Part shown: positions 34,199 through 44,391 of the stretch, piece by piece | How the letters are laid out: every line of letters begins with the position of its first letter | Position numbering within the stretch: the stretch's first letter is position 1 | DNA from: Anaerolineae bacterium | GTDB taxonomy: Bacteria; Chloroflexota; Anaerolineae; Aggregatilineales; UBA2796 | Length of the DNA stretch: 64,000 bases | Assembly (NCBI GenBank): GCA_019637615.1 | Contig: JAHBVJ010000016.1 | Span: forward strand, 1 to 64,000 | Direction of reading: 5' to 3' | The notes under the pieces: generated by a model | Told to the model about the DNA's origin: nothing | What the model saw: the letters and a program-made list of their open reading frames with translations, nothing else | The model's database searches: none | Translations under genes and position numbers: made by a program

Positions 34199-36361
34199 AT
34201 GACTGATACAAATAACGACGAGCTGCAACCTTTGCCGGGAGCAGCAGACGCCGAGGAAGCGCAGCACGACTCTACCACAGACATCGCCGATACCATCACC
34301 GCCGACAGCGCCCCGCCTGATGCCGAAGTAGTCGCGGTTAGCGAGGACGATGACGGCGAGGATGAATATACTGATCTGCCCCCGTGGCAGCGTGCTATCA
34401 TTGCCATCGGGTCGTTAGGCATGGCCTATTACGCGCAGATTAACTTGTTCCGCGACCCGCCCGACGCGGTCTACAGCGGCAACATCCTGATTCTGCTTGG
34501 CGGTATCGCCGTCTTCTTCGTCATGATCTTCAACTTGCTGCGCACCACGATCCTGCAACTGGGCGGCAAGCTGGACGCGTTCCCCGCCAAGCAGGTGCAG
34601 CGCTTCCGCTTGAGCCTGATCTGGGTTGGCATTTCGCTGGCGATTATGGCTTATGTCGCATGGCGCACGGTGGAACGCCCACCAATGGCCTTCTTATGGG
34701 AACACCTGATTCTTTCGATTGTGGCGATGGTGTCGCTGTATATCGCCCTGCGCATCAGCAAAAAGTCGCCTAAGATTCCCGATAATATGCCTTTCCTACG
34801 TTGGGAATATATCGCCATGATCGGGTTGGTGGTGGCGGCGCTGCTCATTCGTGGCATCAACCTTGAGAACCTGCCGTATATGCTGGATCAAGACGAGGGT
34901 GCCTTCGCGCGCGAAGGGGCAGTGCTGGCGCTGCGTGAGAATTACCGCACCTCGCCCTACGAGATCGGCACCTATTCGTACACGCGCTGGCATCAGTTGA
35001 TGATCGGGCTTGCGACTAATATTCTCGGCGTGGATAAGACCGCCGCCCGTTTGCCGTCCGTGATCATGGGCAGTTTCGCCGTCCTCGCGATCTATCTGCT
35101 CGGTCGTGAATTGTATAACCGCCAGATGGGGTTGGTGGCAGCACTGTTCGCGCTTGGATGGACGTATCACATCCATTTCAGTCGGTTGGCGCTCAACCAA
35201 CCGGGCGATCCGTTGTTTTCGACGTTGGCACTATATTTCTTACTGCGCGGGCTGCGGCGGCGCACGGTGATCAACTACTACTACAGCGGCCTGTTCCTCG
35301 GTATCGCGCAGTTCTTCTATCTTGGCGCGCGCCTTGTGCCGATTGTGATGGTCGCCTATCTGATCTGGCTGTACATCCGTCAGCGCGAAGTGATCGCCCC
35401 GCAGTGGAAACTACTGCTTGTCGTGCCACTGACCGCCTTTGTGATGACGATGCCGCAGAACTATTTCATCTACTACTTCAAAGAGCCGTTCACCACGCGC
35501 TTCGACAAGAGCATCTTCAATGATTCGTTCCCAGCGGCGGTGGAAAACGGCACGGTTGGCGAATTCATCCGCAATCAGATCGTATTTTCGTTCACAGGCT
35601 TCATCGCCAGCAGTGACCGTGGCGGCTGGTACGGCGTCGGTTCCAATATGATGGATCCGTTCGGTGGCCCGCTGTTGATTCTGGGGGCGTTGGTGACGTT
35701 GGTCTTGTTCTGGGCACGTCCCAAATGGGTGCTGCCGCTTGGTTGGGGGCTTGGGGTGGTCATCGGCGGCTCGGTCATCAACAACACACCGCCCGCCTAT
35801 GAGCGTTATCACCCCGGTGTAGCGGCGTTCTCGCTGCTGTGTGCGGTGGGCATCTGGGTGATTGTTGAGGGGCTTGTCTATCTACTGAACCGTCCACGCT
35901 TGGCGGAACGTGCCTTGATTGCGGCGGGGGGCGTTGTATTCGTGCTGAATTTGGGCTTCTATGTCTTCGATTTTGTGCCCGCCAAGAATTACTTCAACAA
36001 CCGCCCGAACTGGCAGACCAACGCTGTCAGCGATTTCGCTGTGAAGGCGTATAATGCCGGACATCAGGTCGTGCTGTTGGGTGGCTTCGAGTCGGGGGTA
36101 GACGAAACCAACGTGCTCCGCTACTTCATGGCAAACAAAGACTACATTTATCTTGATGAGCCTTTCCCGCCTCAAAGTTCCAAGGCGCAGGAAATCCACT
36201 ATGACGAACCGCTCACCTTCATCATTGCACCGAGGCGAGCGACTGACGATTTGGAGACCTTGAAAAACATGTTCAAGGACGGTGTGCAGCGTGAAGTTAC
36301 GCTCACACAAGATGGTTCTACGGCCTTTTGGGTGTATGAAACGGGGACGCCTACCAATTGA
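34199..36361 (+). CDS. GT39-family membrane glycosyltransferase
   Basis: A 720-residue GT-C membrane glycosyltransferase of the dolichyl/undecaprenyl-phosphate mannosyltransferase or ArnT type. The first 60 residues are strongly acidic and cytoplasmic. About 12 hydrophobic segments follow. The hallmark first loop carries the acidic pair LPYMLDQDEGAFAREG (about residues 225-240), then HFSRLALNQPGDPLFSTLALYFLLRG. A soluble domain of about 120 residues closes the protein (VLLGGFESGVDE, NKDYIYLDEPF). A polyprenyl-phosphate sugar donor is expected; the acceptor may be a protein, lipid or surface glycan. It is the first of three large membrane proteins at 34.2-41.9 kb. Confidence 0.85.
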   Translation: MTDTNNDELQPLPGAADAEEAQHDSTTDIADTITADSAPPDAEVVAVSEDDDGEDEYTDLPPWQRAIIAIGSLGMAYYAQINLFRDPPDAVYSGNILILLGGIAVFFVMIFNLLRTTILQLGGKLDAFPAKQVQRFRLSLIWVGISLAIMAYVAWRTVERPPMAFLWEHLILSIVAMVSLYIALRISKKSPKIPDNMPFLRWEYIAMIGLVVAALLIRGINLENLPYMLDQDEGAFAREGAVLALRENYRTSPYEIGTYSYTRWHQLMIGLATNILGVDKTAARLPSVIMGSFAVLAIYLLGRELYNRQMGLVAALFALGWTYHIHFSRLALNQPGDPLFSTLALYFLLRGLRRRTVINYYYSGLFLGIAQFFYLGARLVPIVMVAYLIWLYIRQREVIAPQWKLLLVVPLTAFVMTMPQNYFIYYFKEPFTTRFDKSIFNDSFPAAVENGTVGEFIRNQIVFSFTGFIASSDRGGWYGVGSNMMDPFGGPLLILGALVTLVLFWARPKWVLPLGWGLGVVIGGSVINNTPPAYERYHPGVAAFSLLCAVGIWVIVEGLVYLLNRPRLAERALIAAGGVVFVLNLGFYVFDFVPAKNYFNNRPNWQTNAVSDFAVKAYNAGHQVVLLGGFESGVDETNVLRYFMANKDYIYLDEPFPPQSSKAQEIHYDEPLTFIIAPRRATDDLETLKNMFKDGVQREVTLTQDGSTAFWVYETGTPTN

Positions 36362-36476
36362 TGCCATGATTGGATAGGCACTACGCTGGCGGAAACGATC
36401 TTCAAGCCCTGATCTGCCACACACGAAGATGGGCTGAGGCCGATTGCTACGACTGAAAGGCATGGTAGTGGGATGG

Positions 36477-38723
36477 ATGATGGAGACACAAGTACAACTG
36501 GAACAAGCAGATCAGCCACCAGTCGCAAAGACCTCAAGTTACAAGTTGCCACCGCTGTCGCTGCTGATGGTGATCGTCGAATTCGCGGTCATCTTGGGCG
36601 TGTGCTGGTTCTCCCTGACGCACTTCGAAGATTGGAACCCGCGCACCAAGATCAGCGGTGATGAATTCTCGTATCTGATCAACAGCGGAGCCATCGCCTC
36701 TAGCCTATACCACAAGACCGGCGCGATTCCGTTATGGAATCCGTTCGTCAAAACGGGCGAACCACTGCTGGAAAATCCCTTTTCGTATGTTCTGAACCCC
36801 CTTATGACCTTGCCTCTCATCGCGTGGGGCACCTATACCGGCAGCAAGATCGCCCTCCTGATCCACATCATGGGGCTAGGCTTGGCGGGTTGGACGCTCG
36901 GACGTGCGTTGCGGCTGCGCAGTGCCGGACGCATGTTTTTAGGGGTGGCGTTGGCGGGTAACGGCAGTTTAGCGGGTGCCATCTCCGGCGGCTTCTATCA
37001 GATGATGCTGACGCAGACGTACATTCCGTGGATCATGGCGGGCATGATCGGGACGCTGTATTTGAAACGGCGCTGGCCCGTCGCGCTGCTCGTCATCGCG
37101 ACGGTGTTGCAGATGTTCGGCGGGACATTCTGGTACGTGCTGCCTGCCGCCATCACGTGCGGTTTGTTGGCGCTGTTTTCGCTCCGCCTCAGCTTCAAAC
37201 GCCCCGTGCTGACCATCGATGGCACGGTATTCCAGCGCCTGCTGCTGGCGGGCGTCTTCATCGTGCTGTTAAGCATGGTGCGCTTACTGCCACAGATCGC
37301 ACACAGCGATTATGTCGTGCATCCCGAAGCCACCTTGGGACGTACCGATCCGCTGGAGACGATTTTCCGCCTGTATTTCACGTCCGACCTACCTACACCG
37401 CCCTATCAAGCGCTGTTCATCTTCTACCATTACGCCATGCCGTTCTGGTTCTTGGCGGCAGTGGTCGTGCTGAGGTTGGTGATCTACAAGCCGTTTTATT
37501 CGATCATCACAAGCCGTTGGCGGATCATCCTCCCGCTGCTCATCAGCATCCTGTTTTATTCGCTCTGGGCGCAAGAAGATACGCCCTTCATGCAATGGCT
37601 GTATAACACCTTCACCTTTTTCAAAGAGTGGCGCTTTCTTGCCCGCATGATGGCAGCCGCCACGCCGATGCTGATCACGCTTACGGCAATCTGGTTTGAT
37701 GACATCGTGTATGTTGCCAAACCCGTCGTCAATGCGGGACGGTCATGGGTGGTCAATCATCTCAAGGTGCAGCGGCTTCCCTTTTTGCGCATGCTGCCCA
37801 CACTGGGGCAGATCGTCGCCTTCGCCATGATCGTAGCGGCAACGGTCGCCGCGCTTGATCTGCAAAACAACTGGCAGCGCCTGAGCGGGTTGAATAATCT
37901 CGCGGAATTCGACATTCCGGGCGTCGAATGGCTGCGTGAGACGCATCCGACCGAATTCTTGGCAGTGCAAACATCGGGCTTTTTCAACTACTTTACCCAT
38001 TGGGAAACATTGACGCGGGCTACTTTCGGCAACCCTGACTATCGTCCACGTGGTGATTATTCGACGCTTGGCTTCTGGTCGATGATGCCGACCTTTCCCG
38101 AATGGGCAGTCGGGATCGAAACACCCTACGCGGATGGTCTCGCGGGCAATGGCTATCAACGGGTGGCAGGTTCGCCCGCCATCTATGGGCAACTCAGTGT
38201 GTGGAATAAGCCCGATGCCATGCCGTATGCATTTCTCGTCAACCGCCAGCGCCTAGATAACACCGCGCTGATGCTGAACCGTTCTGAAGCCACGCCTGTC
38301 AGTTACTATCATCGGATCGACAGCGTTCTGCTGCCCATCAGCAGCTATCCGGCGAATTCGGTGCTGGTCGTGCAAGAAACTGCCTTCCCCGGTTGGGAAG
38401 TGACCATTAATGGTCAGCCCGCCAAATTTGAATCCGTCATGGAATTTCTCGGCGTCGTGCTGCCAGATGCGCCCGCTGATGGCTCACCAGTGATGGTCGA
38501 GTTCAGCTATCATCCGCGCGAGTTGTTCCTAGGTGGTTATATCACGCTGTTGGGAGCGCTGTTATTATCACTTTATTTGCTGCGTGCGGATCGTCCTTTG
38601 CGCAAGTTGCTGCCCGCCGACATCGACAGCCGCGTTTCGAAAGGACTAACAGGCGTCAGGCAGCGCGCCGTCCATATTCTGACTGATGAAAAGCTGTTGA
38701 ATTCCGACACAGACGATGATTAA
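36477..38723 (+). CDS. large membrane protein, YfhO/GT-C-like
   Basis: About 748 residues with roughly 12 membrane segments and a C-terminal soluble domain. The pattern matches YfhO-family membrane proteins: SLLMVIVEFAVILG first helix, a large outer loop with FNPF-like VKTGEPLLENPFSYVLNP, ALAGNGSLAGAISGGFYQM, and a C-terminal beta-sandwich (VLVVQETAFPGWEVTINGQPAKF, VMVEFSYHPRELFLGGYI) that is diagnostic of YfhO proteins. These are thought to glycosylate surface polymers. The start is uncertain: a TTG at 36444 and ATGs at 36462, 36477 and 36480 are in frame, and none has a strong ribosome binding site. It follows the GT39 gene closely and likely shares its transcript. Confidence 0.78.
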   Translation: MMETQVQLEQADQPPVAKTSSYKLPPLSLLMVIVEFAVILGVCWFSLTHFEDWNPRTKISGDEFSYLINSGAIASSLYHKTGAIPLWNPFVKTGEPLLENPFSYVLNPLMTLPLIAWGTYTGSKIALLIHIMGLGLAGWTLGRALRLRSAGRMFLGVALAGNGSLAGAISGGFYQMMLTQTYIPWIMAGMIGTLYLKRRWPVALLVIATVLQMFGGTFWYVLPAAITCGLLALFSLRLSFKRPVLTIDGTVFQRLLLAGVFIVLLSMVRLLPQIAHSDYVVHPEATLGRTDPLETIFRLYFTSDLPTPPYQALFIFYHYAMPFWFLAAVVVLRLVIYKPFYSIITSRWRIILPLLISILFYSLWAQEDTPFMQWLYNTFTFFKEWRFLARMMAAATPMLITLTAIWFDDIVYVAKPVVNAGRSWVVNHLKVQRLPFLRMLPTLGQIVAFAMIVAATVAALDLQNNWQRLSGLNNLAEFDIPGVEWLRETHPTEFLAVQTSGFFNYFTHWETLTRATFGNPDYRPRGDYSTLGFWSMMPTFPEWAVGIETPYADGLAGNGYQRVAGSPAIYGQLSVWNKPDAMPYAFLVNRQRLDNTALMLNRSEATPVSYYHRIDSVLLPISSYPANSVLVVQETAFPGWEVTINGQPAKFESVMEFLGVVLPDAPADGSPVMVEFSYHPRELFLGGYITLLGALLLSLYLLRADRPLRKLLPADIDSRVSKGLTGVRQRAVHILTDEKLLNSDTDDD

Positions 38724-38747
38724 CCCCATATCCGTTGAGGTACTATT

Positions 38748-39992
38748 GTGACTACGCCAACCGACAACTCCACCGAACTCCACGCGACTGACTGGCCCGC
38801 GCATTTTGCGGAATCCACCCGCCAGAATCGCGGCAACGCTATCCGTGATCTGCTGTCCGTGATCAACAGCCAAGAGACGATCTCGTTCGCGGGGGGACTG
38901 CCCGCGCCGGAAACCTTCGCCGTCGAAGAATGCGCTGTCGCAACCGATGAAATTCTCGCCCGCGAAGGCCGCGTCGCGCTTCAATACGGCCCCACTGAAG
39001 GCCATCGCGCGCTGCGCGAAGTGATCGCCAGTCAATATCGGGCGCTTGGGGTGCAGGTGCAGACCGAAAATGTGCTGATCACTAGCGGCGCGCAGCAAGG
39101 ACTCGATCTTATCGGGCGGATTATGCTCGAACATGGTGATTTGATCATGGTCGAAGCGCCAACTTACGTGGGTGCGCTGACCGCATGGTTCGGCAGTCAT
39201 CCGCGCTACGTCACTGTGCCGATGGATGACAACGGTATGATCGTGGATAGCATCGACGCTCTCATCGCCGCGCAGGGCAAGCCAAAATTTGCCTATTCGG
39301 TGGTCAATTTCCAGAATCCGACCGGTGTCACTCTGTCGCGTGAACGTCGCGAACAACTGCTAGATAAATTGCAGCAGTACGATATGGTCATGCTCGAAGA
39401 TGATCCCTATCGCCGTTTGCGCTACAGCGGCGAAGACATCCCGTCGCTGCTCGAACTGGAAGGGGCACGCCTCGGCGCGGATTGGAACAACAGAGGCAAG
39501 GTCGTCCATCTCGGCACCTTTTCCAAAACACTGATGCCCGGTCTGCGCGTCGGCTACACCATCGCACCCGCCCCTGTCATCCGCGCGATGGTCATCGCCA
39601 AACAGGGCTTCGATCTCCACACCTCGACGCTCAATCAGATGATCGTGACAAATCTGGTGGAAAATCACACCATCGAGCGCAATCTACCTAATCTGATCGC
39701 GCTCTACCGCCAGCGCCGTGACACGATGCTGGCTTGCTTGGACGAGCATTTCACGGGGCACGCGCAGTGGACGCATCCAGACGGCGGCTTATTTGTGTGG
39801 CTGAAGCTGCCGGAAGGCTACAACACCGAATCATTGCTGCCCAAAGCGCTAGAGCGGAATGTAGCGTTCGTGCCCGGTTCAGGCTTCTTCGCCAACGAGA
39901 AGCAGATGAACACGTTCCGCCTGAATTTCTCGAACATGCCTCAAGATCGCATCGTCGAGGGGTTGCGGCGTTTGGCAGGAATTCTGCGTTGA
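38748..39992 (+). CDS. PLP-dependent aminotransferase, LysN/class I type
   Basis: A 414-residue fold-type I aminotransferase, cytoplasmic dimer. It has ISFAGGLPAPETF and LQYGPTEGHRALREVIA (substrate-binding N-terminal region), VNFQNPTGVTLS (Asn contacting PLP), MLEDDPYRRLRY and TFSKTLMPGLRVGY with the PLP Lys, and LNFSNM near the C-terminus with the carboxylate-binding region. The set matches 2-aminoadipate/aromatic aminotransferases (LysN, AroAT). Start GTG. It sits among membrane glycosyltransferase genes, which may be chance or may indicate amino-sugar supply; a sugar aminotransferase would be of the DegT type, so I favour an amino-acid substrate. Confidence 0.9.
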   Translation: MTTPTDNSTELHATDWPAHFAESTRQNRGNAIRDLLSVINSQETISFAGGLPAPETFAVEECAVATDEILAREGRVALQYGPTEGHRALREVIASQYRALGVQVQTENVLITSGAQQGLDLIGRIMLEHGDLIMVEAPTYVGALTAWFGSHPRYVTVPMDDNGMIVDSIDALIAAQGKPKFAYSVVNFQNPTGVTLSRERREQLLDKLQQYDMVMLEDDPYRRLRYSGEDIPSLLELEGARLGADWNNRGKVVHLGTFSKTLMPGLRVGYTIAPAPVIRAMVIAKQGFDLHTSTLNQMIVTNLVENHTIERNLPNLIALYRQRRDTMLACLDEHFTGHAQWTHPDGGLFVWLKLPEGYNTESLLPKALERNVAFVPGSGFFANEKQMNTFRLNFSNMPQDRIVEGLRRLAGILR

Positions 39993-40030
39993 AATCACTG
40001 CTAGATCATCGGGCGCATTGACGGCTGATC

Positions 40031-41920
40031 ATGCGCCTGAAACCCGTTCATTTTGCACTGCTGATCGTGATCCTCGGTGCCGTTCTGCGCTTCCAGCATC
40101 TCGGCGCGATTGAACACAACGTCGATCACGCGTATCCGATCTGGCAGGCGATGATGACCTTGCAGCGCGGCTATTTCCCGCTCACCGCGCAGGGGACATC
40201 AGTATTGTTCGCCAACCCCGCGCTGACGGGCTACCTATTCATCCCCTTCGTCGCCGCCACACAATCGCCCGTCGGCGCGTATGTCTTCGTGATCCTCTTG
40301 AATACACTGGCGATCTGGCTGACGTATCGTGCCGCCGCGCTGTTACTCGATGAACCCCGCGCCGTGATCGCCGCGCTGCTGATCGCGATCAATCCGTGGG
40401 TGATCGAATACAGCCGCACCACATGGGTACAAGCGCTGCTGCCCTTTTTTGCCACCTTGATATTCTGGCTGCTGGTGCCTGTGCTGCTCGGCAAATCCCG
40501 TCATCCACAGCGGCGCACTATCCTTGCCTTGGTCGCCATGACTGCCATGACTCAGACGTATCTGCTCGGCTTCGCCATCCTCGCGCCGATCAGCGTATTA
40601 CTGCTGGTGTTCCGGCGGCGCGTATCGTGGAAAGCGGTAGGCATCGGAATCGTCATCTTCGGTGCAGCGACGGCGCTTTACGCGGGCGGCTTATGGACGC
40701 AGCGCGACGAGACCTTGGATCGCATCACCTCGTTCAGCAGCGGAGTGTCTCATCTCAGCGCCGAGGCATGGACTCACGCGGTGAGGCTAGTCAGCGGGCA
40801 AAACTACGCCGTCGCGCGCGGCGTCAACGCGCCGATCAACGATTGGGTGCTGCGTGAACATGCCTCCGAAGTTGTGCATTACGCGCTTATGCTGTGCCTC
40901 ATCGCTGGCATCGCGATCACGTTGTACGGGCTTGTGCGCCGCGATCCCTCCGCCAATCGTGATCTGATCGCGGTTATCTGGTTCGCCGTGCCCGTGCTGC
41001 TGATGAGTTACGTCTCGCGTCCCGTGCATCCGTTTTATTTGCTGCTGACGCTCCCCGCTGGCTATATCCTCGCCGCACGCGGAATCGGCTGGCTGTTCCG
41101 CTGGCGAATGAGCATCCCTGTATTGGGCATTGCCGCCCTTGCCATGATCATATTGTTCAGCGCCAACACGGTGCGCTATGCCGAAGAAACGCTTGCTACT
41201 CCCGGTGTGGATGGTCTGAGCGCCTTGCCATTGAGTGCGGGCATGGACATGGCGCACACGTTAATCCCCGATAAGCTGATCGATGACGGCGGCATCGTGT
41301 TTGCGGACGTAGAAAACTGGATTCTAAACAGTCTACGTGGGCGGCTCTTCACCGTTGATCGTGATGTTTCGCCAGAAACGAGTGCCTATTTCGTGGACAT
41401 CCCCAAACATGGTGGCCTGTATTTGTACTTCAACCAGCCGAACTTCACCTACACGTTTGCGGATGGGACGGGCATCAGTACTTTGCCGACGGATCAGAGC
41501 AACGTACACATTGAGGAATCCGCTGTCATCCGCAGCGATGTCGGCATCAGCTACCTAAAAGGCGGTATTTTTGCCAATCCCGTGACTGGCAAAGATACTA
41601 ATCCACGCCAGCCCCTCATTTTCACGTATTGGCGCATCGATGAACTGCCACCCAACCGTGATGGTTGGCTGTTTGGCGCGTTCGTCCATGTCTACGATGC
41701 GACGGGCAAACGGGTTGCCATTGCCAGTGGGCATGTCGTCGCGGGGACGAATTGGCGCTTGGGAGACATCTACGTTGTCATGATCACGCCTGACATCCCC
41801 GCTGATGCTGCCGAGCCGTTCACCTATCAGGTCGGTCAATATGACGGTGTGCATAACCTCAACGCTATCTTCAAGCTGCCCGATGGCACTTTTTCCCCCA
41901 CGATTTCGCTCTCGCCATGA
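40031..41920 (+). CDS. GT39/PMT-like membrane glycosyltransferase
   Basis: A 629-residue GT-C membrane protein. About 10 hydrophobic segments run over residues 5-390. The first loop has GAIEHNVDHAYPIWQAM with an acidic residue in the catalytic loop position, and the YPIWQ..TLQRGYFPL pattern. A C-terminal soluble domain of about 220 residues follows (GGLYLYFNQPNFTYTFADGTG, LIFTYWRIDELPPNRDGWLFGAFVHVYD), of a beta-sandwich type. It is 38 bases after the aminotransferase gene and may be co-transcribed. The donor is probably a polyprenyl-phosphate sugar. The first acidic pair is less clear than in the 34.2 kb gene, so catalysis is less certain. Confidence 0.78.
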   Translation: MRLKPVHFALLIVILGAVLRFQHLGAIEHNVDHAYPIWQAMMTLQRGYFPLTAQGTSVLFANPALTGYLFIPFVAATQSPVGAYVFVILLNTLAIWLTYRAAALLLDEPRAVIAALLIAINPWVIEYSRTTWVQALLPFFATLIFWLLVPVLLGKSRHPQRRTILALVAMTAMTQTYLLGFAILAPISVLLLVFRRRVSWKAVGIGIVIFGAATALYAGGLWTQRDETLDRITSFSSGVSHLSAEAWTHAVRLVSGQNYAVARGVNAPINDWVLREHASEVVHYALMLCLIAGIAITLYGLVRRDPSANRDLIAVIWFAVPVLLMSYVSRPVHPFYLLLTLPAGYILAARGIGWLFRWRMSIPVLGIAALAMIILFSANTVRYAEETLATPGVDGLSALPLSAGMDMAHTLIPDKLIDDGGIVFADVENWILNSLRGRLFTVDRDVSPETSAYFVDIPKHGGLYLYFNQPNFTYTFADGTGISTLPTDQSNVHIEESAVIRSDVGISYLKGGIFANPVTGKDTNPRQPLIFTYWRIDELPPNRDGWLFGAFVHVYDATGKRVAIASGHVVAGTNWRLGDIYVVMITPDIPADAAEPFTYQVGQYDGVHNLNAIFKLPDGTFSPTISLSP

Positions 41921-41984
41921 CTCTAGCGACGGGTGGTGCTAAACTCCCTGCGGTTCAAACTGATACACACAAGGAGTGCGTTGT

Positions 41985-42860
41985 ATGCCACCTTTAAGCG
42001 TTTCTCAAATTGCTGGCGGGAAGCACGTCGATATTGGAGATACACGCCTGTTTGTGCAAGATCGCGGCACGGGCTATCCGCTCATTGTGCTGCACGGCGG
42101 GCCGGGGCTGGATCACCGTGTGTGGGGCGACTATCTCGATCCGCTGCTGGATTCGTTCCGCCTGATCCTTGTCGATCAGCGCGCACAGGGCCGCTCCGAT
42201 GACTGCCCGCCGGAAACATGGACTCTGGAACAGATGGCGAAAGATGTCATGCTGCTGGCGGATGCGTTGCAGCTTGGACGTTATGCCGTGCTAGGGCATT
42301 CCTACGGCGCGTTCGTGGCGCTGCAAAACGCCGTCGATTTCCCCGGCAAAGCGGCGCAAACCATTGTCTCTAGCGGGTTGCCCTCCGCCCGCTATCTCGC
42401 CCATGTACAAGATAACCTTGCCAAGTTTGAACCCGCTCACCTCCGCGAACAGGTCACACAGTCGTGGGCGCGAGAAGCGCACGTACAAACGCAAGATGAA
42501 TTTGAAGCGTTGATGCATGATCAAATGCCGTTCCACTTTGGCGACCCGCTTGACCCGCGTCTTGCAGAATTCGAACGACGGACGGCAGGCGGGATCGGCG
42601 CGACGACCCTGTTACGGCATTTTGCCACCCAAGATTACGGCGGGATCGAGGTCGAAGATCGGCTTGGCGTGATAACGCAGCCTGTATTGGTACTAGCGGG
42701 ACGTGCCGATCGGACATGTGTGGTGGAAGGCGCGGCGGCGATGGCGGCGGGCATCCTCGACGCGCAATTCGTAATCTTCGAGCATAGCGGCCATATGACC
42801 TACGTCGAGGAAACGGAACGTTTCTTACAGGTTGTTAGAGATTTTTTGAGCCTTCATTGA
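41985..42860 (+). CDS. alpha/beta hydrolase, prolyl-iminopeptidase-like
   Basis: Cytoplasmic alpha/beta hydrolase of about 291 residues. LIVLHGGPGLDHRVW (oxyanion HGGPG), LVDQRAQGRSD and the nucleophile elbow LGHSYGAFVAL (Ser) are followed by VLAGRADRTC with the acid Asp and EHSGHMTYVEE with the catalytic His. This is the pattern of proline iminopeptidases and related esterases. I choose the ATG at 41985, with AAGGAG eight bases before, over a GTG at 41976 inside that site. The natural substrate is not clear. Confidence 0.9.
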   Translation: MPPLSVSQIAGGKHVDIGDTRLFVQDRGTGYPLIVLHGGPGLDHRVWGDYLDPLLDSFRLILVDQRAQGRSDDCPPETWTLEQMAKDVMLLADALQLGRYAVLGHSYGAFVALQNAVDFPGKAAQTIVSSGLPSARYLAHVQDNLAKFEPAHLREQVTQSWAREAHVQTQDEFEALMHDQMPFHFGDPLDPRLAEFERRTAGGIGATTLLRHFATQDYGGIEVEDRLGVITQPVLVLAGRADRTCVVEGAAAMAAGILDAQFVIFEHSGHMTYVEETERFLQVVRDFLSLH

Positions 42861-42945
42861 GAATGAGCATCGTTGTGCGATTGTTAGAAGGGTCATACGT
42901 CGTAGGTGAAGAATTCACGCTACTATTGAGGCGTGGAGAGTGAAT

Positions 42946-44391
42946 ATGTTGCGATCTTTTCTTGCTCTGTTGCTCCTGTTACTCGTCGCTGGCTGCAATT
43001 TAGGCTCGTCCGGCGCTCCGGTGCCGACGACCACTCCCGTAAACGGCGTCGTCCAATCGACTACGCTCAGCAGTCCACGGGTGATTGCTTGGAATCCGAA
43101 TACGAATACGCTTGGCTGGGTTTTACAAGACAACAATATCCCCTTGGAAAACGGGGTTCCACAGCGCGCGGTCGTGCAGTACTGCGGCGCAGCCCCTGAT
43201 GGCGCGCACGTGATCGTGGCGATTGGCGGTGATACGGCACAGCCCGCCCTCTATCCGGTCAACGGCGGCGAACGCGTGATGCTCGGTCAGACCAGTGGAC
43301 TGGCCTGTACCCTTCAGAAGCGCATCTACTACAGCCCCGATGGTAAGCGCTTGGGACTGCTTCAATATACACCCGGCGCGACAAACGGCAATTATGTGGT
43401 TGGTACGCTGCGTATCCTCACTGCCGAGGATAATAAGAACGTTTACATGGTCAACGAAGTGACCTCATTTGAGATGTACGATGATGGCGTGCTATACACG
43501 CAGCTCTACTCAAATGGGCAGGGGCAAGCCAAAACCGCCGCGCTGCGCTGGTGGAACGGCACCACCGAGCAAACGCTAGAAGACCCCATCCAATCGCTGG
43601 AAAACTGCCAGATTGTATCGGCGCGGGCGGTGCGCATGGGCGAAAAAGTCTATTCACTGCTTGGGGAGAAATGCCAGAATAAAGGCTCCAGTTGGCGCTT
43701 GATGCGGACGGACTTTAGCGGCGGCAACAGCAGCAACATCGAGACTGGTCAAACGGGGGGCGCGTACTTTACCAACGCGGGCACCAACGACCTGTGGCCT
43801 CTCGCTGCCACCAGCGAAATGTTAGTTGCCTATCCCAACGGGTTGGCGGCGGATGTGGTCAACTTGATCCGTGTGTCGCTGGCAGATGGCACGGTGAAGA
43901 ACGTGATCAACAGCGTGACCATTGATCAATATCCTCCGTCGATGTCGCGTCGCTTCCTAGCCAGCCCCGATAAGCAGCGCTTGATCTTCGTCACGCGCGA
44001 TGGGAACGGCGGCGAGGCACTGTATATGTATAGTCTGCTCTCGCCTGATGAAGCCCCGACCTTGATCGCAGGCGGCAACCGCAGTGATCGCATCAACGGA
44101 GTAGCATGGTCGGCGGATAGTCAGCGCGTCTATTATGTGCTGGCGAGCGATATCAATGCGCTGTCCGTGTTCACCCTCGCGGGCGAATCAAAGCTGATCG
44201 TGCGCGGCATCTTCCAAGGGTTAGCGCTGAGTCCCGATGGCACGCTCGCCGCGACTTCGGAACAAGTGCGCGTAGACACCAACGACGTGCGCAACAATCT
44301 CGTCGTGATTGATACGACCTCACAGCAGAAAACCGTCTTGGTCGAGGGTGGTCGTGGGGAATCCGCGTTGACACCGCTAGTGGTGCGTTGA
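42946..44391 (+). CDS. lipoprotein with TolB/propeller-like repeats
   Basis: Predicted lipoprotein of 481 residues with a signal peptide (MLRSFLALLLLLLVAGC) whose lipobox Cys is residue 17, followed by a short Thr-Pro linker. The rest is repeated beta-propeller-like blades (TLGWVLQDNNIPL, GVAWSADSQRVYYVLASD, LALSPDGTLAATSEQV), similar in style to the lipoprotein at 28719-29993 but not closely alike. The ATG at 42946 is chosen over a GTG at 42940, with GGAGAG in front. Its last 15 bases overlap the end of the convergent STAS-like gene. It may sense or organise a protein at the cell surface; no catalytic residues are seen. Confidence 0.82.
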   Translation: MLRSFLALLLLLLVAGCNLGSSGAPVPTTTPVNGVVQSTTLSSPRVIAWNPNTNTLGWVLQDNNIPLENGVPQRAVVQYCGAAPDGAHVIVAIGGDTAQPALYPVNGGERVMLGQTSGLACTLQKRIYYSPDGKRLGLLQYTPGATNGNYVVGTLRILTAEDNKNVYMVNEVTSFEMYDDGVLYTQLYSNGQGQAKTAALRWWNGTTEQTLEDPIQSLENCQIVSARAVRMGEKVYSLLGEKCQNKGSSWRLMRTDFSGGNSSNIETGQTGGAYFTNAGTNDLWPLAATSEMLVAYPNGLAADVVNLIRVSLADGTVKNVINSVTIDQYPPSMSRRFLASPDKQRLIFVTRDGNGGEALYMYSLLSPDEAPTLIAGGNRSDRINGVAWSADSQRVYYVLASDINALSVFTLAGESKLIVRGIFQGLALSPDGTLAATSEQVRVDTNDVRNNLVVIDTTSQQKTVLVEGGRGESALTPLVVR

